50,054 bases of DNA from Pseudomonadota bacterium (GCA_023411815.1 JAEYOJ010000166.1:1-50054), one strand, 5' to 3'. Shown: positions 25,873 to 34,576, numbered from the stretch's first letter. Program-made: numbers and translations. Notes: generated by a model from the letters alone, not told the origin.

Positions 25873-26783
25873 GTTTCCTCCCGGCCGGGAGGCGCATAAA
25901 AGCCCGTGCAATCCCGGCAGAGCGGGATGGTAGCTTTTCGGCCCGCTCGAAATGCCTCCAGCATGGCCAGGCGTCGCGGATGGGCGGCGAGGCTCTCCAG
26001 CCCGGAATCAAGCACCGAGCCGATGACGCCCCTGCCGTTAAGGTCGTTGCAGCATACCGTGACCCGCCCGTCGGGCAGGACCACCAGGTTGCGCTCCAGC
26101 AGGAAGCAAACCTCGCCGGGGCGTTGCGCGGCGATGCTCCTGTAGCTGGCATCATCCACGCTCAAGTCCGCGCTGCCGTCCCAATTATGCGGGTGGCGCA
26201 GGCTCACCTTGTCCAGTCCGGAAAGAAGAGCGGCGAACTCCGGCTCCATGCCTCCCGGAGGCAGCCCTTCGGGAGGTATGATGCAGATGGCTTCGGTGGA
26301 CATGGGCCGGCCGGCCTTCTCGTTGATCCGCAGGAACTGCTCGATGTTTTCGCGCGCGACCTCCCAGCGGGCGCCCCTGCGCAAGGATTCGTAGGCCGCG
26401 CGCGAGCCTCCGTCCAGGCTGAAACGCATTTGGTCCACCGCCCTGCTGCGGACAATCTGCTCGGCCTTCTTGGAGGTCAAGGGCATGGCGTTGGTCAAAA
26501 GCCCGACAACCGGATTTCCCGGCAGCCGAGCTTTACGACGCCTGATCACCGAGAGCATGACCGGAAGGTCGGGATGCAGCAGGGTTTCCCCGCCGTTGTG
26601 CAGGTCGATGCGCCTCAAGCCGGGCAAGGCCCCGTTCGCCAGCGACTCCATTACGAGTTCCAAAGTGTCGGGGGGCATGGTCACCCGGGGCCTGGAATGA
26701 TCCAGGGCACACCAGCGGCATCGGAGATTGCAGGAAGAGTTGAACTCGATATTCAGCAGCCGCACGTGCGGATTCTCAGCCAT
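25869..26783 (-). CDS. Radical SAM/SPASM-type protein
   Basis: A 304-residue radical SAM enzyme. The cluster cysteines are C18, C22 and C25 (CNLRCRWCALD). The SAM-binding glycines follow (HNGGETLLHP). Late cysteines VTVCCND and CRDCTGFY suggest a short SPASM-like extension for another iron-sulfur cluster. The start at 26783 follows AAAGGAAG; the upstream ATG at 26834 has no such site. It is coupled to the glycosyltransferase, and both face opposite to the heme genes. Substrate unknown: a glycan-linked modification or a RiPP-like peptide are possible. Confidence 0.75.
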   Translation of the reverse strand: MAENPHVRLLNIEFNSSCNLRCRWCALDHSRPRVTMPPDTLELVMESLANGALPGLRRIDLHNGGETLLHPDLPVMLSVIRRRKARLPGNPVVGLLTNAMPLTSKKAEQIVRSRAVDQMRFSLDGGSRAAYESLRRGARWEVARENIEQFLRINEKAGRPMSTEAICIIPPEGLPPGGMEPEFAALLSGLDKVSLRHPHNWDGSADLSVDDASYRSIAAQRPGEVCFLLERNLVVLPDGRVTVCCNDLNGRGVIGSVLDSGLESLAAHPRRLAMLEAFRAGRKATIPLCRDCTGFYAPPGREET

Positions 26784-27114
26784 GCTTCTTCCTTTACGGC
26801 AAGTGGCCTGCCCGGCGTTCGGGCTCCGGGACAAAACGGAATCATCGAGGCAGCCCCACGGGATTCGGCTTAGTTAGCGAGTCCTCCAAGCAAAACCCGA
26901 GCCAGTCAATATGGACTTTGCCTATGCATAGAATTAATATATGTACCCTTTTCATCGGTTTTCTGGCCTGCGTACGTCACCAGGAGCATAGCAGCCAGAG
27001 CGGCCCTGGCGCCCTACCCGGACTCTGCGGCCATCTGCGATCCAACGCGGGAGATTAGGCAGGCCGATGGCCAATGAACCGAGTAGACTTACGCCTTATC
27101 AAGGAAGCTTCCGC
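26784..27114. other. Divergent intergenic region with AT-rich patch
   Basis: About 330 bases between the radical SAM gene (leftward) and the YqiA-like gene (rightward). It holds an AT-rich patch with the palindrome CTATGCATAG (26922-26931) and a run AATTAATATATG, a plausible promoter area for either gene. No further gene or RNA is recognised. Confidence 0.4.
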
Positions 27115-27684
27115 ATGATCTTCTATGTCCACGGATTCAACTCCTGCGCGGACCGCAACCGGGACAAGGTTCAGGAGCTTGCGCGCATCCTCGGCGAAGA
27201 AGTCACGCTGCTCGACTACCCGAGCGACGTGCGGGCGGAAGACATTCTCGGAATGCTGCAGGCCCAGGTCGCGGAGCACGCCGGCAAGGCTCCGCACTTC
27301 TTCATCGGTTCATCGCTGGGAGCCTTCTGGGCCGAACGGTTGGCCCAGATCCATGGCCGCCCGGCCGCCCTGTTCAATCCTTGCTGCAAGCCGGTCTACT
27401 TTCTGCGCCAGTTCCTGGGCGAGTGCGAGCATTTCTGCACCGGCAAACGATGGCAGTTCACCGAAAGCCCTCTGAACAGCTATGCGCCTCTTGAAGCCAT
27501 GCGCATTGATATTCCCAGACAAGTCTTCATGGCCACGGATGACGAAGTCCTCGACCCCGCCCTGGTCAAGGACCATTATGCCGGCGTCTGTGATGTCGTG
27601 GACTTTCATGGCGGGCATAGCGTAAAGAGCTTCAGGCCGTTCGCCGACAAGTTGGTCGCATTACGGGGAGCAATTCGCCCCTGA
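27115..27684 (+). CDS. YqiA/YcfP-family alpha/beta hydrolase
   Basis: A 189-residue alpha/beta-hydrolase fold esterase. Start MIFYVHGFNSC carries the oxyanion strand. The nucleophile elbow is in FFIGSSLGAFWAERLA (GxSxG as GSSLG). An Asp in VFMATDDEVLDP and the His in VVDFHGGHSVKSF complete the triad. It belongs to the YqiA/YcfP group; natural substrates are unclear. The start at 27115 is preceded by AAGGAAG; the 16-codon longer start at 27067 lacks a ribosome site. Confidence 0.75.
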   Translation: MIFYVHGFNSCADRNRDKVQELARILGEEVTLLDYPSDVRAEDILGMLQAQVAEHAGKAPHFFIGSSLGAFWAERLAQIHGRPAALFNPCCKPVYFLRQFLGECEHFCTGKRWQFTESPLNSYAPLEAMRIDIPRQVFMATDDEVLDPALVKDHYAGVCDVVDFHGGHSVKSFRPFADKLVALRGAIRP

Positions 27685-27707
27685 TATATTCCAAGCTTGG
27701 TATATCA
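27682..27707. promoter_or_regulatory. Dyad upstream of hemB
   Basis: TGATATA, two bases, CCAAG|CTTGG, TATATCA: a nearly perfect dyad symmetric around position 27695, starting at the stop codon of the YqiA-like gene and lying 34 bases before the hemB ATG. It lacks a loop and T-run, so it is more like an operator than a terminator. No regulator is identified. Confidence 0.35.
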
Positions 27708-27740
27708 AGTTCACCGCAAACGTGATGGCAGGATAGACCC

Positions 27741-28712
27741 ATGAACTTCTTCCGAGGCCGCCGCCTGCGCCGCACGCCGGCCATCCGCGATCTGGTGCGC
27801 GAGAACACGCTTTCCCCCAACGACCTCATCCAGCCCTGGTTCGTGGTCGAGACCGACGACAAGAACTTCGAGAAGCCCATCGGCTCCATGCCGGGCCAGT
27901 CCCAGCTCAGCCTGCAAAAGCTCGTGGAGCGCGCTGGCAAGGCCGTGGACAAGGGGCTGCGCTCATGCATCCTGTTCGGCATCCCCAAGGTCAAGGACCC
28001 GCAGGCCAGCCAGGCCTGGGCCGACGAAGGCATCGTGCAGCAGGCCGTTCGCGCCCTCAAGGACAAGTGCCCGCAGCTCGTGGTCATGACCGACGTGTGC
28101 CTGTGCGAGTACACCTCCCACGGCCATTGCGGCATCGTGCGCGGCGACGAGATCCTGAACGACCCCACGCTGGAACTGCTGGCCAAGTCCGCCCTGTCCC
28201 ACGCCCGCGCGGGTGCGGACATGGTCGCACCCTCGGACATGATGGACGGCCGCGTCGCCGCCATCCGCGCCATGCTCGACGACAACGGCTTCAATGACCT
28301 GCCCGTCATGAGCTACGCGGTCAAATACGCCTCGGCCTTCTACGGCCCGTTCCGGGAAGCGGCCGAGTCCACGCCTCAGTTCGGCGACCGCCGCACGCAC
28401 CAGATGGACCCGGCCAACCGCCGCGAGGCCTTGCGCGAGGCCGTTGCCGACCTGGACGAGGGCGCGGACATTCTCATGGTCAAGCCGGCCATGCCCTACC
28501 TGGATATCATCCGCGACCTGCGCGAGAACTTCGACACGCCCATCGCAGCCTACCACGTGAGCGGCGAGTACGCCATGATCAAGGCCGCGGCGGCCAACGG
28601 CTGGATCGACGAGAAGCGCGTGGCCCTGGAGTCCCTCATGGGCATCAAGCGCGCCGGCGCGGACCTGATCCTGACCTACTATGCCGAGGACATGCTGGAC
28701 TGGCTGAAGTAG
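27741..28712 (+). CDS. hemB: Porphobilinogen synthase
   Basis: A 323-residue enzyme condensing two 5-aminolevulinate into porphobilinogen. The zinc site cysteines are in TDVCLCEYTSHGHCG. Active-site lysines sit in VMSYAVKYASAFYGPFRE and LMVKPAMPYLDI. Magnesium-type allosteric residues are also present around YHVSGEYAMIKAA. It provides the common precursor for both siroheme and heme, and its neighbours are the siroheme-route genes. Confidence 0.95.
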   Translation: MNFFRGRRLRRTPAIRDLVRENTLSPNDLIQPWFVVETDDKNFEKPIGSMPGQSQLSLQKLVERAGKAVDKGLRSCILFGIPKVKDPQASQAWADEGIVQQAVRALKDKCPQLVVMTDVCLCEYTSHGHCGIVRGDEILNDPTLELLAKSALSHARAGADMVAPSDMMDGRVAAIRAMLDDNGFNDLPVMSYAVKYASAFYGPFREAAESTPQFGDRRTHQMDPANRREALREAVADLDEGADILMVKPAMPYLDIIRDLRENFDTPIAAYHVSGEYAMIKAAAANGWIDEKRVALESLMGIKRAGADLILTYYAEDMLDWLK

Positions 28713-28974
28713 GGGCGGCTCCCGTTCCGAATCACCGCTACGTTGCCCTTTCAGCCGTACGCCTTGCGCGGGAATGCGCTCCCGGGCGTGCGTGCGTGAA
28801 AAGGCGACTTATGGTATATAAAGCTTTCGCCGTTCGCGGCGGCCAGAGGAAAGAACGCCTCTGCAGCAGTAAAATTGCAAAACAAAGCCAATTCGGCGGG
28901 AAGGCACGCACGCCAAGGGCTGACAAACGATTCGCCATGGTCGCCGACGAGCCTTCCACACCTTGGAGATTGAG

Positions 28975-30183
28975 ATGAGCGAGCACAAGACGAGCGGCCA
29001 TCCCGGCGGGCATCCGGGAGGCCATCAACACGCCGGCAAGCCCGGCCATCCTGGCGGCCAGCCCAAGGGTCACCCAGGCGGACATCCTGGCGGGCACGGC
29101 TCCAAGACCCTGGCCGACGGCAAGACGCCGTCCTGTCGGCTCATCGCCTGGGAGGTCACGCGCTCCTGCAACCTGGCCTGCAAGCACTGCCGCGCCGAGG
29201 CACACCTGGAGCCCTATCCCGGCGAGCTGTCCACGCGCGAGGCCAAGGCGCTCATCGACACCTTCCCCGAGGTGGGCAATCCCATCATCATCTTCACGGG
29301 CGGAGAGCCGCTCATGCGCAAGGACGTCTTCGAGCTGGTGGCCCACGCTAAATCCAAGGGACTGCGTTGCGTCATGGCCCCCAACGGCACGCTGGTCACG
29401 CCGGAGATCGTGGCCAGGATGCAGGCCTCCGGCATCGAGCGCTGCTCCATCTCCATCGACGGCCCCAGCGCGCCCATGCACGACGAGTTCCGAGGCGTGC
29501 CCGGCTCCTTCGAGGCCACCATGCGCGCCATCGACTACTTCAACGCGGCAGGCATGGAGTTCCAGATCAACACCACGGTGACCAGGAACAACCTGCCCTT
29601 CTTCAAGGACATCTTCCGCCTGGCCCAGGAGAAGGGGGCCAAAGCCTGGCACATCTTCCTGCTCGTGCCCACGGGTCGCGCGGCCGAGATCGAGGATCAG
29701 GTCATCTCCGCCAAGGAGTACGAGGACGTGCTCAACTGGTTCTACGACTTCCGCAAGACCACGGACATGCAGCTCAAGGCCACCTGCGCGCCGCACTACC
29801 ACCGCATCCTGCGCCAGCGGGCCAAGGATGACGGCACGCCCGTGAACTTCGAGACCTTCGGCCTGGATGCCGTGAGCCGAGGCTGCCTGGGCGGCGTGGG
29901 CTTCTGCTTCATATCGCACACCGGCCAGGTGCAGCCCTGCGGCTACCTGGAGCTGGATTGCGGGCAGGTCAAGGAGACGCCCTTCCCCAAGATATGGGCC
30001 GACTCTGTGCAGTTCGCCAACCTGCGCGACCCGGACACGTACACCGGCAAGTGCGGCGTGTGCGAATACGAGCGAGTCTGCGGCGGCTGCCGCGCCCGTG
30101 CCCAGACCATGAAGGGGGACTACCTAGCCGAGGAGCCGCTGTGTAGCTACACGCCCAAGCGGACCTGCAAAGGCGGCTCGTAG
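28975..30183 (+). CDS. ahbD: Heme b synthase AhbD (radical SAM) with His-rich N-tail
   Basis: A 402-residue radical SAM/SPASM enzyme that decarboxylates the two propionates of Fe-coproporphyrin III to the vinyls of heme b. The cluster cysteines are C65/C69/C72 (CNLACKHCRAE). The glycine motif is FTGGEPLMRKDV. The auxiliary-cluster cysteines lie in CLGGVGFCF, CGVCEYERVCGGC and LCSY. The first 42 residues are unusual: nine His in HPGG-type repeats. This tail may hold a metal or hemin. The start at 28975 follows GGAG by six bases. The 260 bases upstream hold no gene; an AT-rich patch (TATATAAAG at about 28812) may be promoter DNA. Confidence 0.88.
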   Translation: MSEHKTSGHPGGHPGGHQHAGKPGHPGGQPKGHPGGHPGGHGSKTLADGKTPSCRLIAWEVTRSCNLACKHCRAEAHLEPYPGELSTREAKALIDTFPEVGNPIIIFTGGEPLMRKDVFELVAHAKSKGLRCVMAPNGTLVTPEIVARMQASGIERCSISIDGPSAPMHDEFRGVPGSFEATMRAIDYFNAAGMEFQINTTVTRNNLPFFKDIFRLAQEKGAKAWHIFLLVPTGRAAEIEDQVISAKEYEDVLNWFYDFRKTTDMQLKATCAPHYHRILRQRAKDDGTPVNFETFGLDAVSRGCLGGVGFCFISHTGQVQPCGYLELDCGQVKETPFPKIWADSVQFANLRDPDTYTGKCGVCEYERVCGGCRARAQTMKGDYLAEEPLCSYTPKRTCKGGS

Positions 30184-30248
30184 CATTTCAAGAAAAGCCA
30201 TTTTGACTGCTCGCAAACCACCCCAGACATCTAAAGTCCGGAGGCAGC

Positions 30249-30713
30249 GTGGACGATCTAGATAAGCAGCTACTGGATATCATCCAGTCCAACTTCCCAC
30301 TCGTGTCGCGTCCTTATGCGGCCGTGGGCGAGGAACTGGGGCTTACGGAGGCCGAGGTGCTGGCGCGGGTGCGCGCGCTCAAGGAGAAAGGCATCATCCG
30401 GCGCATCGGCGGCAACTTCCAGTCCGGCAAGCTGGGCTGGCACTCGACCCTTTGCGCCGCGCGCGTGCCCGAGGACCGGCTGGAAGAGTTCATCGCCATT
30501 GTGAACGCCTATCCCGGCGTGACGCACAACTACCTGCGCGATCACTCCTTCAATGTCTGGTTCACCTTCATAGGCCCGAGCCGGGACGCGGTCCGGGCGG
30601 CGTTGCAGGAGATACGCGAAGCCACGGGCATCGACGTGCTCTATCTGCCCATGGAAAAAATGTACAAGATCAAGGTCGACTTCAAGATGAAGGACGGCGA
30701 GGACAACGCATGA
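30249..30713 (+). CDS. Siroheme decarboxylase subunit (AhbA/AhbB type)
   Basis: A 154-residue Lrp/AsnC-fold protein that, as a heterodimer, removes two carboxylates from siroheme to give 12,18-didecarboxysiroheme. N-terminal winged helix: DLDKQLLDIIQSNFPLVSRPY. The effector-domain part holds RRIGGNFQSGKLGWHSTLCAARVPE and VTHNYLRDHSFNVWFTFI, typical of AhbA/B. I cannot decide between A and B; the partner subunit is not in the window. The start is GTG at 30249 after CCGGAGG. Its stop overlaps the rpe ATG (ATGA). Confidence 0.82.
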   Translation: MDDLDKQLLDIIQSNFPLVSRPYAAVGEELGLTEAEVLARVRALKEKGIIRRIGGNFQSGKLGWHSTLCAARVPEDRLEEFIAIVNAYPGVTHNYLRDHSFNVWFTFIGPSRDAVRAALQEIREATGIDVLYLPMEKMYKIKVDFKMKDGEDNA

Positions 30714-31429
30714 GTAAGAGTTCCAAGAAGGGCAAGGAAGCCGCAGCCAAGAAGATCATCCTCTCCCCTTCGCTGCTTTCGGCGGATTTCGGGCGGCTGG
30801 CCGAAGAGCTGGCCGCGCTGGAGGAAGGCGGCATCGAGTGGGTGCACTGGGATGTCATGGACGGCGTGTTCGTGCCCAACATCACCTTCGGCCCGCCGGT
30901 CATCAAGGCCCTGCGCAGCCGCAGCAAGCTTTTTTTCGACTGCCACCTCATGGTCATCAAGCCCGAGCGCTACATCAACGATTTCCTTGAGGCCGGTGCC
31001 AACCTCATCTGCGTGCACGCCGAGGCCACCTCGCACCTTGAGCGAACCGTGTCCCAGATCCGCGAGGCCGGGGTCAAGGCGGCAGTGGCGCTCAATCCGG
31101 CCACGCCCCTGTCCTATGTGGAGTACCTGCTGTCCGAACTGGACATGGTGCTCATCATGAGCGTCAACCCGGGCTTCGGCGGCCAGGTCTTCATCCCCTT
31201 CTCCATGGAGAAGATCCGCCGCCTGCGCAAGATGATCGACGACCAGGGAGCCAAGACGCTCATCCAGGTGGACGGCGGCATAACCCCCGAGAACATCGCC
31301 AGCGTCACGGAGGCAGGCGCAGACGTGATCGTCTCCGGCTCTTCCTTCTTCAAGTTCCCGCCTTACGGCAAGCGCCGCGAACTGTTCGAAACCTTGGCGC
31401 AGGTTAGCTTCGGCCCCACCGGGCTTTAG
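30710..31429 (+). CDS. rpe: Ribulose-phosphate 3-epimerase
   Basis: A 239-residue TIM-barrel epimerase of the pentose phosphate pathway, interconverting ribulose-5-phosphate and xylulose-5-phosphate. It shows ILSPSLLSADFGRLAEEL, WVHWDVMDGVFVPNITFGP with the catalytic Asp and metal His region, DCHLMVIKPE, VNPGFGGQVF and the phosphate loop VDGGITPEN with VSGSSFF. Overlap of four bases with the siroheme decarboxylase gene indicates coupled translation. It has an extra basic N-tail of about 14 residues. It ends at a terminator. Confidence 0.93.
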   Translation: MSKSSKKGKEAAAKKIILSPSLLSADFGRLAEELAALEEGGIEWVHWDVMDGVFVPNITFGPPVIKALRSRSKLFFDCHLMVIKPERYINDFLEAGANLICVHAEATSHLERTVSQIREAGVKAAVALNPATPLSYVEYLLSELDMVLIMSVNPGFGGQVFIPFSMEKIRRLRKMIDDQGAKTLIQVDGGITPENIASVTEAGADVIVSGSSFFKFPPYGKRRELFETLAQVSFGPTGL

Positions 31430-31455
31430 CCACGGCCCAGTCGGTTTTTGATATC

Positions 31456-31489
31456 AACGGCCTGATGCCATGCGCATCAGGCCGTTTCA
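31456..31489 (+). terminator. Rho-independent terminator after rpe
   Basis: A 12-bp stem AACGGCCTGATG / CATCAGGCCGTT with a 7-base loop, followed by TCATTT, 26 bases after the rpe stop. Confidence 0.7.
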
Positions 31490-31543
31490 TTTCGCGAGAT
31501 CCAATGCCACGATCCTTCCCGGCGTATCGGGCCGAGCACCGGC

Positions 31544-32221
31544 CTACCCTTCGGTCAGGGCGTCTCCCTCGCGGTCCGTATCGAAGGCGCGGCAGCCGCT
31601 GTATTCGGCCTGCTCGCGGGTGTAGGGAAATGTGCGGCACTTGAGGGGCTTGTGCAGGTGGATGGCGCAGCCCATGCCGCCTTCCATCCTGCGCAGCCAG
31701 GGACAGCGTTTGAAGTACTCGCCTGTCTTGGGGTTGACCCAGGCCTTGTAATAGACGCGCCCTTCGCGCTTTTCCTCCGAAACCAGGCGCAGGATGGACG
31801 CCAGTCCCATGCGCCGCCAGCCCTCGACCTCCTCCACTGACACAAGGCCCTGCCAGGCATCGCGGAAGCGAGTGCAGCACTGGCCGCACATGCGGCAGTT
31901 GTAGCCGAGCGGCGGACGGGAAAACTCGGCCATGACCTTGAGGGACAGGGCCTCGAAATTGAGCCCCTCCAGGAGCGCGAGCCTGTCCATGAGCTCCGCC
32001 AAAGCCGCGGACCTGTCCTGGCCGGGCGTCAGCAGCGTGGGTTTGGGGTAGCGCAGTGCGCAATCGCCCTCGGGACGCTGCGCCGCTGTCCACACTTCGG
32101 TTTTACCAGGAAGCCACAGGTCCCGCACGGACCACCCCTGGCGAATAAGATACTTCTCAACCATGGACAGACAAAGCCCCAGGAGCGGCTCGCCTGTTCC
32201 CGGCCTCGGCTCGATGGCCAT
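31544..32221 (-). CDS. YkgJ-family cysteine cluster protein
   Basis: A 225-residue protein with the YkgJ zinc/iron-sulfur type motif: YNCRMCGQCCTRFRDA (CxxCxxCC), then GCAIHLHKPLKCRTFPYTREQ and a last Cys in SGCRAFD. The N-terminal half (VEKYLIRQGWSVRDLWLPGK) is family-specific. YkgJ proteins are thought to hold an iron-sulfur or zinc site; function is unsettled. The start at 32221 follows GGAGG by five bases; the longer frame from 32305 is less likely. It converges on rpe. Confidence 0.78.
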   Translation of the reverse strand: MAIEPRPGTGEPLLGLCLSMVEKYLIRQGWSVRDLWLPGKTEVWTAAQRPEGDCALRYPKPTLLTPGQDRSAALAELMDRLALLEGLNFEALSLKVMAEFSRPPLGYNCRMCGQCCTRFRDAWQGLVSVEEVEGWRRMGLASILRLVSEEKREGRVYYKAWVNPKTGEYFKRCPWLRRMEGGMGCAIHLHKPLKCRTFPYTREQAEYSGCRAFDTDREGDALTEG

Positions 32222-32626
32222 GCATACCTCCACGCACACGGCTGCGCCTGAATCTGCCTGACGGCGCAACGGCACGTGCTCAAGCCCGCATGACGGGCGG
32301 TTCAATTGCGGAATGAGGGAAGATCACACTCCCGGGCGGGAGCGCAGCGGGCGACAGGGACGGGAGTCACTGGCCGGGCGGGAATATAGGCCAGCGGATA
32401 GCGCTCCGCAATAGGTCACGCCAAAGATTTCAGCGGCAGGCTGGACGCAGGCATGAACCATGGCTGCCGATTCCTACAACCGGAGTCCGAGCAGGCTGAT
32501 AAAGAATTCCCTGCAAAATACGACGCCGGCTTAAGACTAACAACTTTTCCACGCCTGACATTGTGCTATACTCCCGGCAAGTTTCGCTGTCTTAGGCCGC
32601 AGGATAACCATGGAGGACTGCAGAAC
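32222..32626. other. Divergent intergenic region
   Basis: About 400 bases between the YkgJ gene and the NlpC/P60 gene. The right part contains the extended -10 promoter at 32564-32572. The left part is GC-rich with repeated GGGCGGGA-type motifs and no recognisable gene. Confidence 0.4.
32564..32572 (+). promoter_or_regulatory. Extended -10 promoter of the NlpC/P60 gene
   Basis: TGC-TATACT (32564-32572) is an extended -10 element (TGn directly before a 5-of-6 TATAAT match). No strong -35 lies at the right spacing, which is normal for this class. The ATG of the hydrolase gene is 55 bases downstream. Confidence 0.5.
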
Positions 32627-33700
32627 ATGGCATTCAGCATGCGCAAGAGCATCCCCCTAGCGACCGCCTTTTTTTTCCTGCTGGCCGGCGCATGCCTCGC
32701 CGCCGGCCATCCCCTGACAGAGTTTTCGAGGCTGGTACGCAAGGACACCACCCTTGCGAGCGCGGACAAGCTTGCTTGGATTCGTGCGGCTAAAGCCAAT
32801 TTCGACAGCCGGGACTACCGCACGGACTACAGCCAGATCCTCTACAGGTACCTCAAGCTCTCGGCGGATGGTCGCTTCGGCATGTCCGAATGCCTGCGCG
32901 CGGCCAGCTCGGCAGTGGAGGCGGCCGAACTGGGCGCCAAGGAGTCTCTCCTGCGCGGCATGGGCGAGCTGGCCATGGGTTACCGCCTGAGCAAGGACCA
33001 GCTCTTCTTCCACGCCTCGGTCCTGGAACGCGCCGGCATGCGCGGCGTGCCGGCAGGCCTGGGATTGGACCTGCTGGCCCACGGGTTGGCCGTCGGCTGG
33101 AACGAACTGGATTACCACATGGTGCTGAGCGGCGTCGCCGAACTGGTGGCTCAACGCGTGGCCCCGGACCTGGCAGCCCTGTACATTCATTACTGGGAGT
33201 CGCGCCTGTCCGGGCCGCCCAAGGCCTTCGTGGCCAAAGCCATCGAAAGCATCCCCGAATCCAGCAAGGGCAGCCTGCACAGACTGCCCGAACATGCCCT
33301 CTCCGTGCTCGCGGATTTCCGCACCAGCCTGGCCCCCTGGCTCGGCACCCCCTATTTATGGGGCGGCATATCCCAAGAAGGAGCCGACTGCTCGGGATTC
33401 ACGAAGGAAATCCTGAGCAACGTCGGCTGCGTCATCCCGCGCGTGAGCCGCGATCAGGCCAAGATGGGCCGCAGAGTCAAAGTGTCGGACCTGCAGCCCG
33501 GGGACCTGATCTTCTTTGACATGGAACTGAAGGGACACATAAGCCACGTGGGGCTCTATCTCGGCGGTGATCTCATGGCCCATGCCTCCTCGTCACGCGG
33601 AGTCATCATCATCCCCTTCTCCAACAGCTACTTCCAGCAGCGCTTCGTCATGGCCAGGCGAGTGCTGACTCAGGAGACGGGCAAGCCGCCCGCCTCCTGA
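32627..33700 (+). CDS. NlpC/P60-family cell-wall hydrolase
   Basis: A 357-residue exported peptidoglycan hydrolase. A signal peptide covers residues 1-28 (SIPLATAFFFLLAGACLA). An alpha-helical region of about 200 residues follows. The C-terminal NlpC/P60 domain begins at APWLGTPYLWGGISQEGADCSGFTKEIL, with catalytic Cys in DCSGF, His in GHISHVGLYLGG and a third polar residue near LMAHASSSRG. Such enzymes cut the D-glutamyl-meso-DAP bond. The start at 32627 is ten bases after GGAGG. It ends six bases before the convergent ADH synthase gene. Confidence 0.88.
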   Translation: MAFSMRKSIPLATAFFFLLAGACLAAGHPLTEFSRLVRKDTTLASADKLAWIRAAKANFDSRDYRTDYSQILYRYLKLSADGRFGMSECLRAASSAVEAAELGAKESLLRGMGELAMGYRLSKDQLFFHASVLERAGMRGVPAGLGLDLLAHGLAVGWNELDYHMVLSGVAELVAQRVAPDLAALYIHYWESRLSGPPKAFVAKAIESIPESSKGSLHRLPEHALSVLADFRTSLAPWLGTPYLWGGISQEGADCSGFTKEILSNVGCVIPRVSRDQAKMGRRVKVSDLQPGDLIFFDMELKGHISHVGLYLGGDLMAHASSSRGVIIIPFSNSYFQQRFVMARRVLTQETGKPPAS

Positions 33701-33706
33701 CGAGCA

Positions 33707-34510
33707 TCATTCCTCATCGCGCAGGAAACGCATGGCCTGGTGCACATCCCAATCATGGTGCACCACTTTGGACAACGCCTTGACCAGGCGCGCCGGATTC
33801 TCGGCCTGAAATATGTTGCGGCCGATGGAGAGGCCCGCTCCCCCCGCGGTAATCGAATCATAGACCATGCGCACCAGCGACTCGGTGTCGTCGATCTTGG
33901 GTCCGCCGGCGATGACCACGGGCACGCAGCAGGCCTCCACCACGCGAGAGAAGCTCTCCACGTCCCCGGTGTAGGCCACCTTGATGACGTCCGCACCGAG
34001 CTCCTGGCCTACCCGCGCGCAATGGCGCACCACCTCGGGGGCATATTCGTTGGCGATCTTGGGACCTCGGGCATACATCATGGCCAGGACGGGCATGCCC
34101 CAATCAGCAGCCTTGGACGTGACATAGCCCAGGTCGGCAAGCATGCGCCCTTCCGTCTCGTCGCCCAGGTTCACGTGCACGGAGACTGCGTCGGCCCCAA
34201 GGCGCAGCGCATCCTCAACGGTGGCCACCAGGGTCTTTGCGTTAGGCGTTGGTGAAAGGGAGGTGGATGCCGAAAGATGGATTACCAGGCCGACGTCCTT
34301 GCCGTAGCCTCGGTGCGTGCAGCGCGGAAGTCCCTTGTGCATGAGCACGGCGTTGGCCCCGCCTTCGGCCACCTGGTTGACCGTGCCCTTGAAATCCACC
34401 AGGCCGTAGATGGGCCCTACGCTGATGCCGTGGTCCAGGGGAACGATGACGGTACGATGGGTGTTGCGATCGAGAATGCGTTCGAGGCGGACGGCTTTTC
34501 CGAGCAGCAT
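33707..34510 (-). CDS. 2-amino-3,7-dideoxy-D-threo-hept-6-ulosonate (ADH) synthase
   Basis: A 267-residue class I aldolase (DhnA/FbaB fold). It starts the alternative shikimate route of Desulfovibrio and archaea, in which ADH made with aspartate semialdehyde enters dehydroquinate synthesis. Seen: IVPLDHGISVGPIYG, GADAVSVHVNLGDE and the Schiff-base Lys in ELGADVIKVAYTGD. The phosphate loop follows in VVIAGGPKIDD and GAGLSIGRNIFQ. DVU0460 of D. vulgaris is the known homologue type. The start at 34510 follows AGGAG by six bases; the frame is open further upstream but has no ribosome site there. It is preceded by a Phe-rich leader and an attenuator (34577-34723). Confidence 0.85.
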   Translation of the reverse strand: MLLGKAVRLERILDRNTHRTVIVPLDHGISVGPIYGLVDFKGTVNQVAEGGANAVLMHKGLPRCTHRGYGKDVGLVIHLSASTSLSPTPNAKTLVATVEDALRLGADAVSVHVNLGDETEGRMLADLGYVTSKAADWGMPVLAMMYARGPKIANEYAPEVVRHCARVGQELGADVIKVAYTGDVESFSRVVEACCVPVVIAGGPKIDDTESLVRMVYDSITAGGAGLSIGRNIFQAENPARLVKALSKVVHHDWDVHQAMRFLRDEE

Positions 34511-34576
34511 GGGGAACTCCTGCGTGTTTGCCCCCAAAGCCCGACGAGGCCGCCGCGTCCATATGCCATGAAGGCA

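Noticed and set aside
26784..26900. Possible precursor-peptide gene for the radical SAM pair
   Set aside because: The only small ORF (about 22 codons) has no ribosome site and reads through the radical SAM start; not a credible precursor.
27067..27114. Longer start of the YqiA-like hydrolase
   Set aside because: No ribosome site upstream and the family begins at MIFYVHGFNS, which has AAGGAAG upstream.
28999..29100. Tandem repeats (HPGG codons) in the ahbD 5' end
   Set aside because: The repeats are in frame within a clear coding sequence; they are not a CRISPR array or a regulatory repeat.
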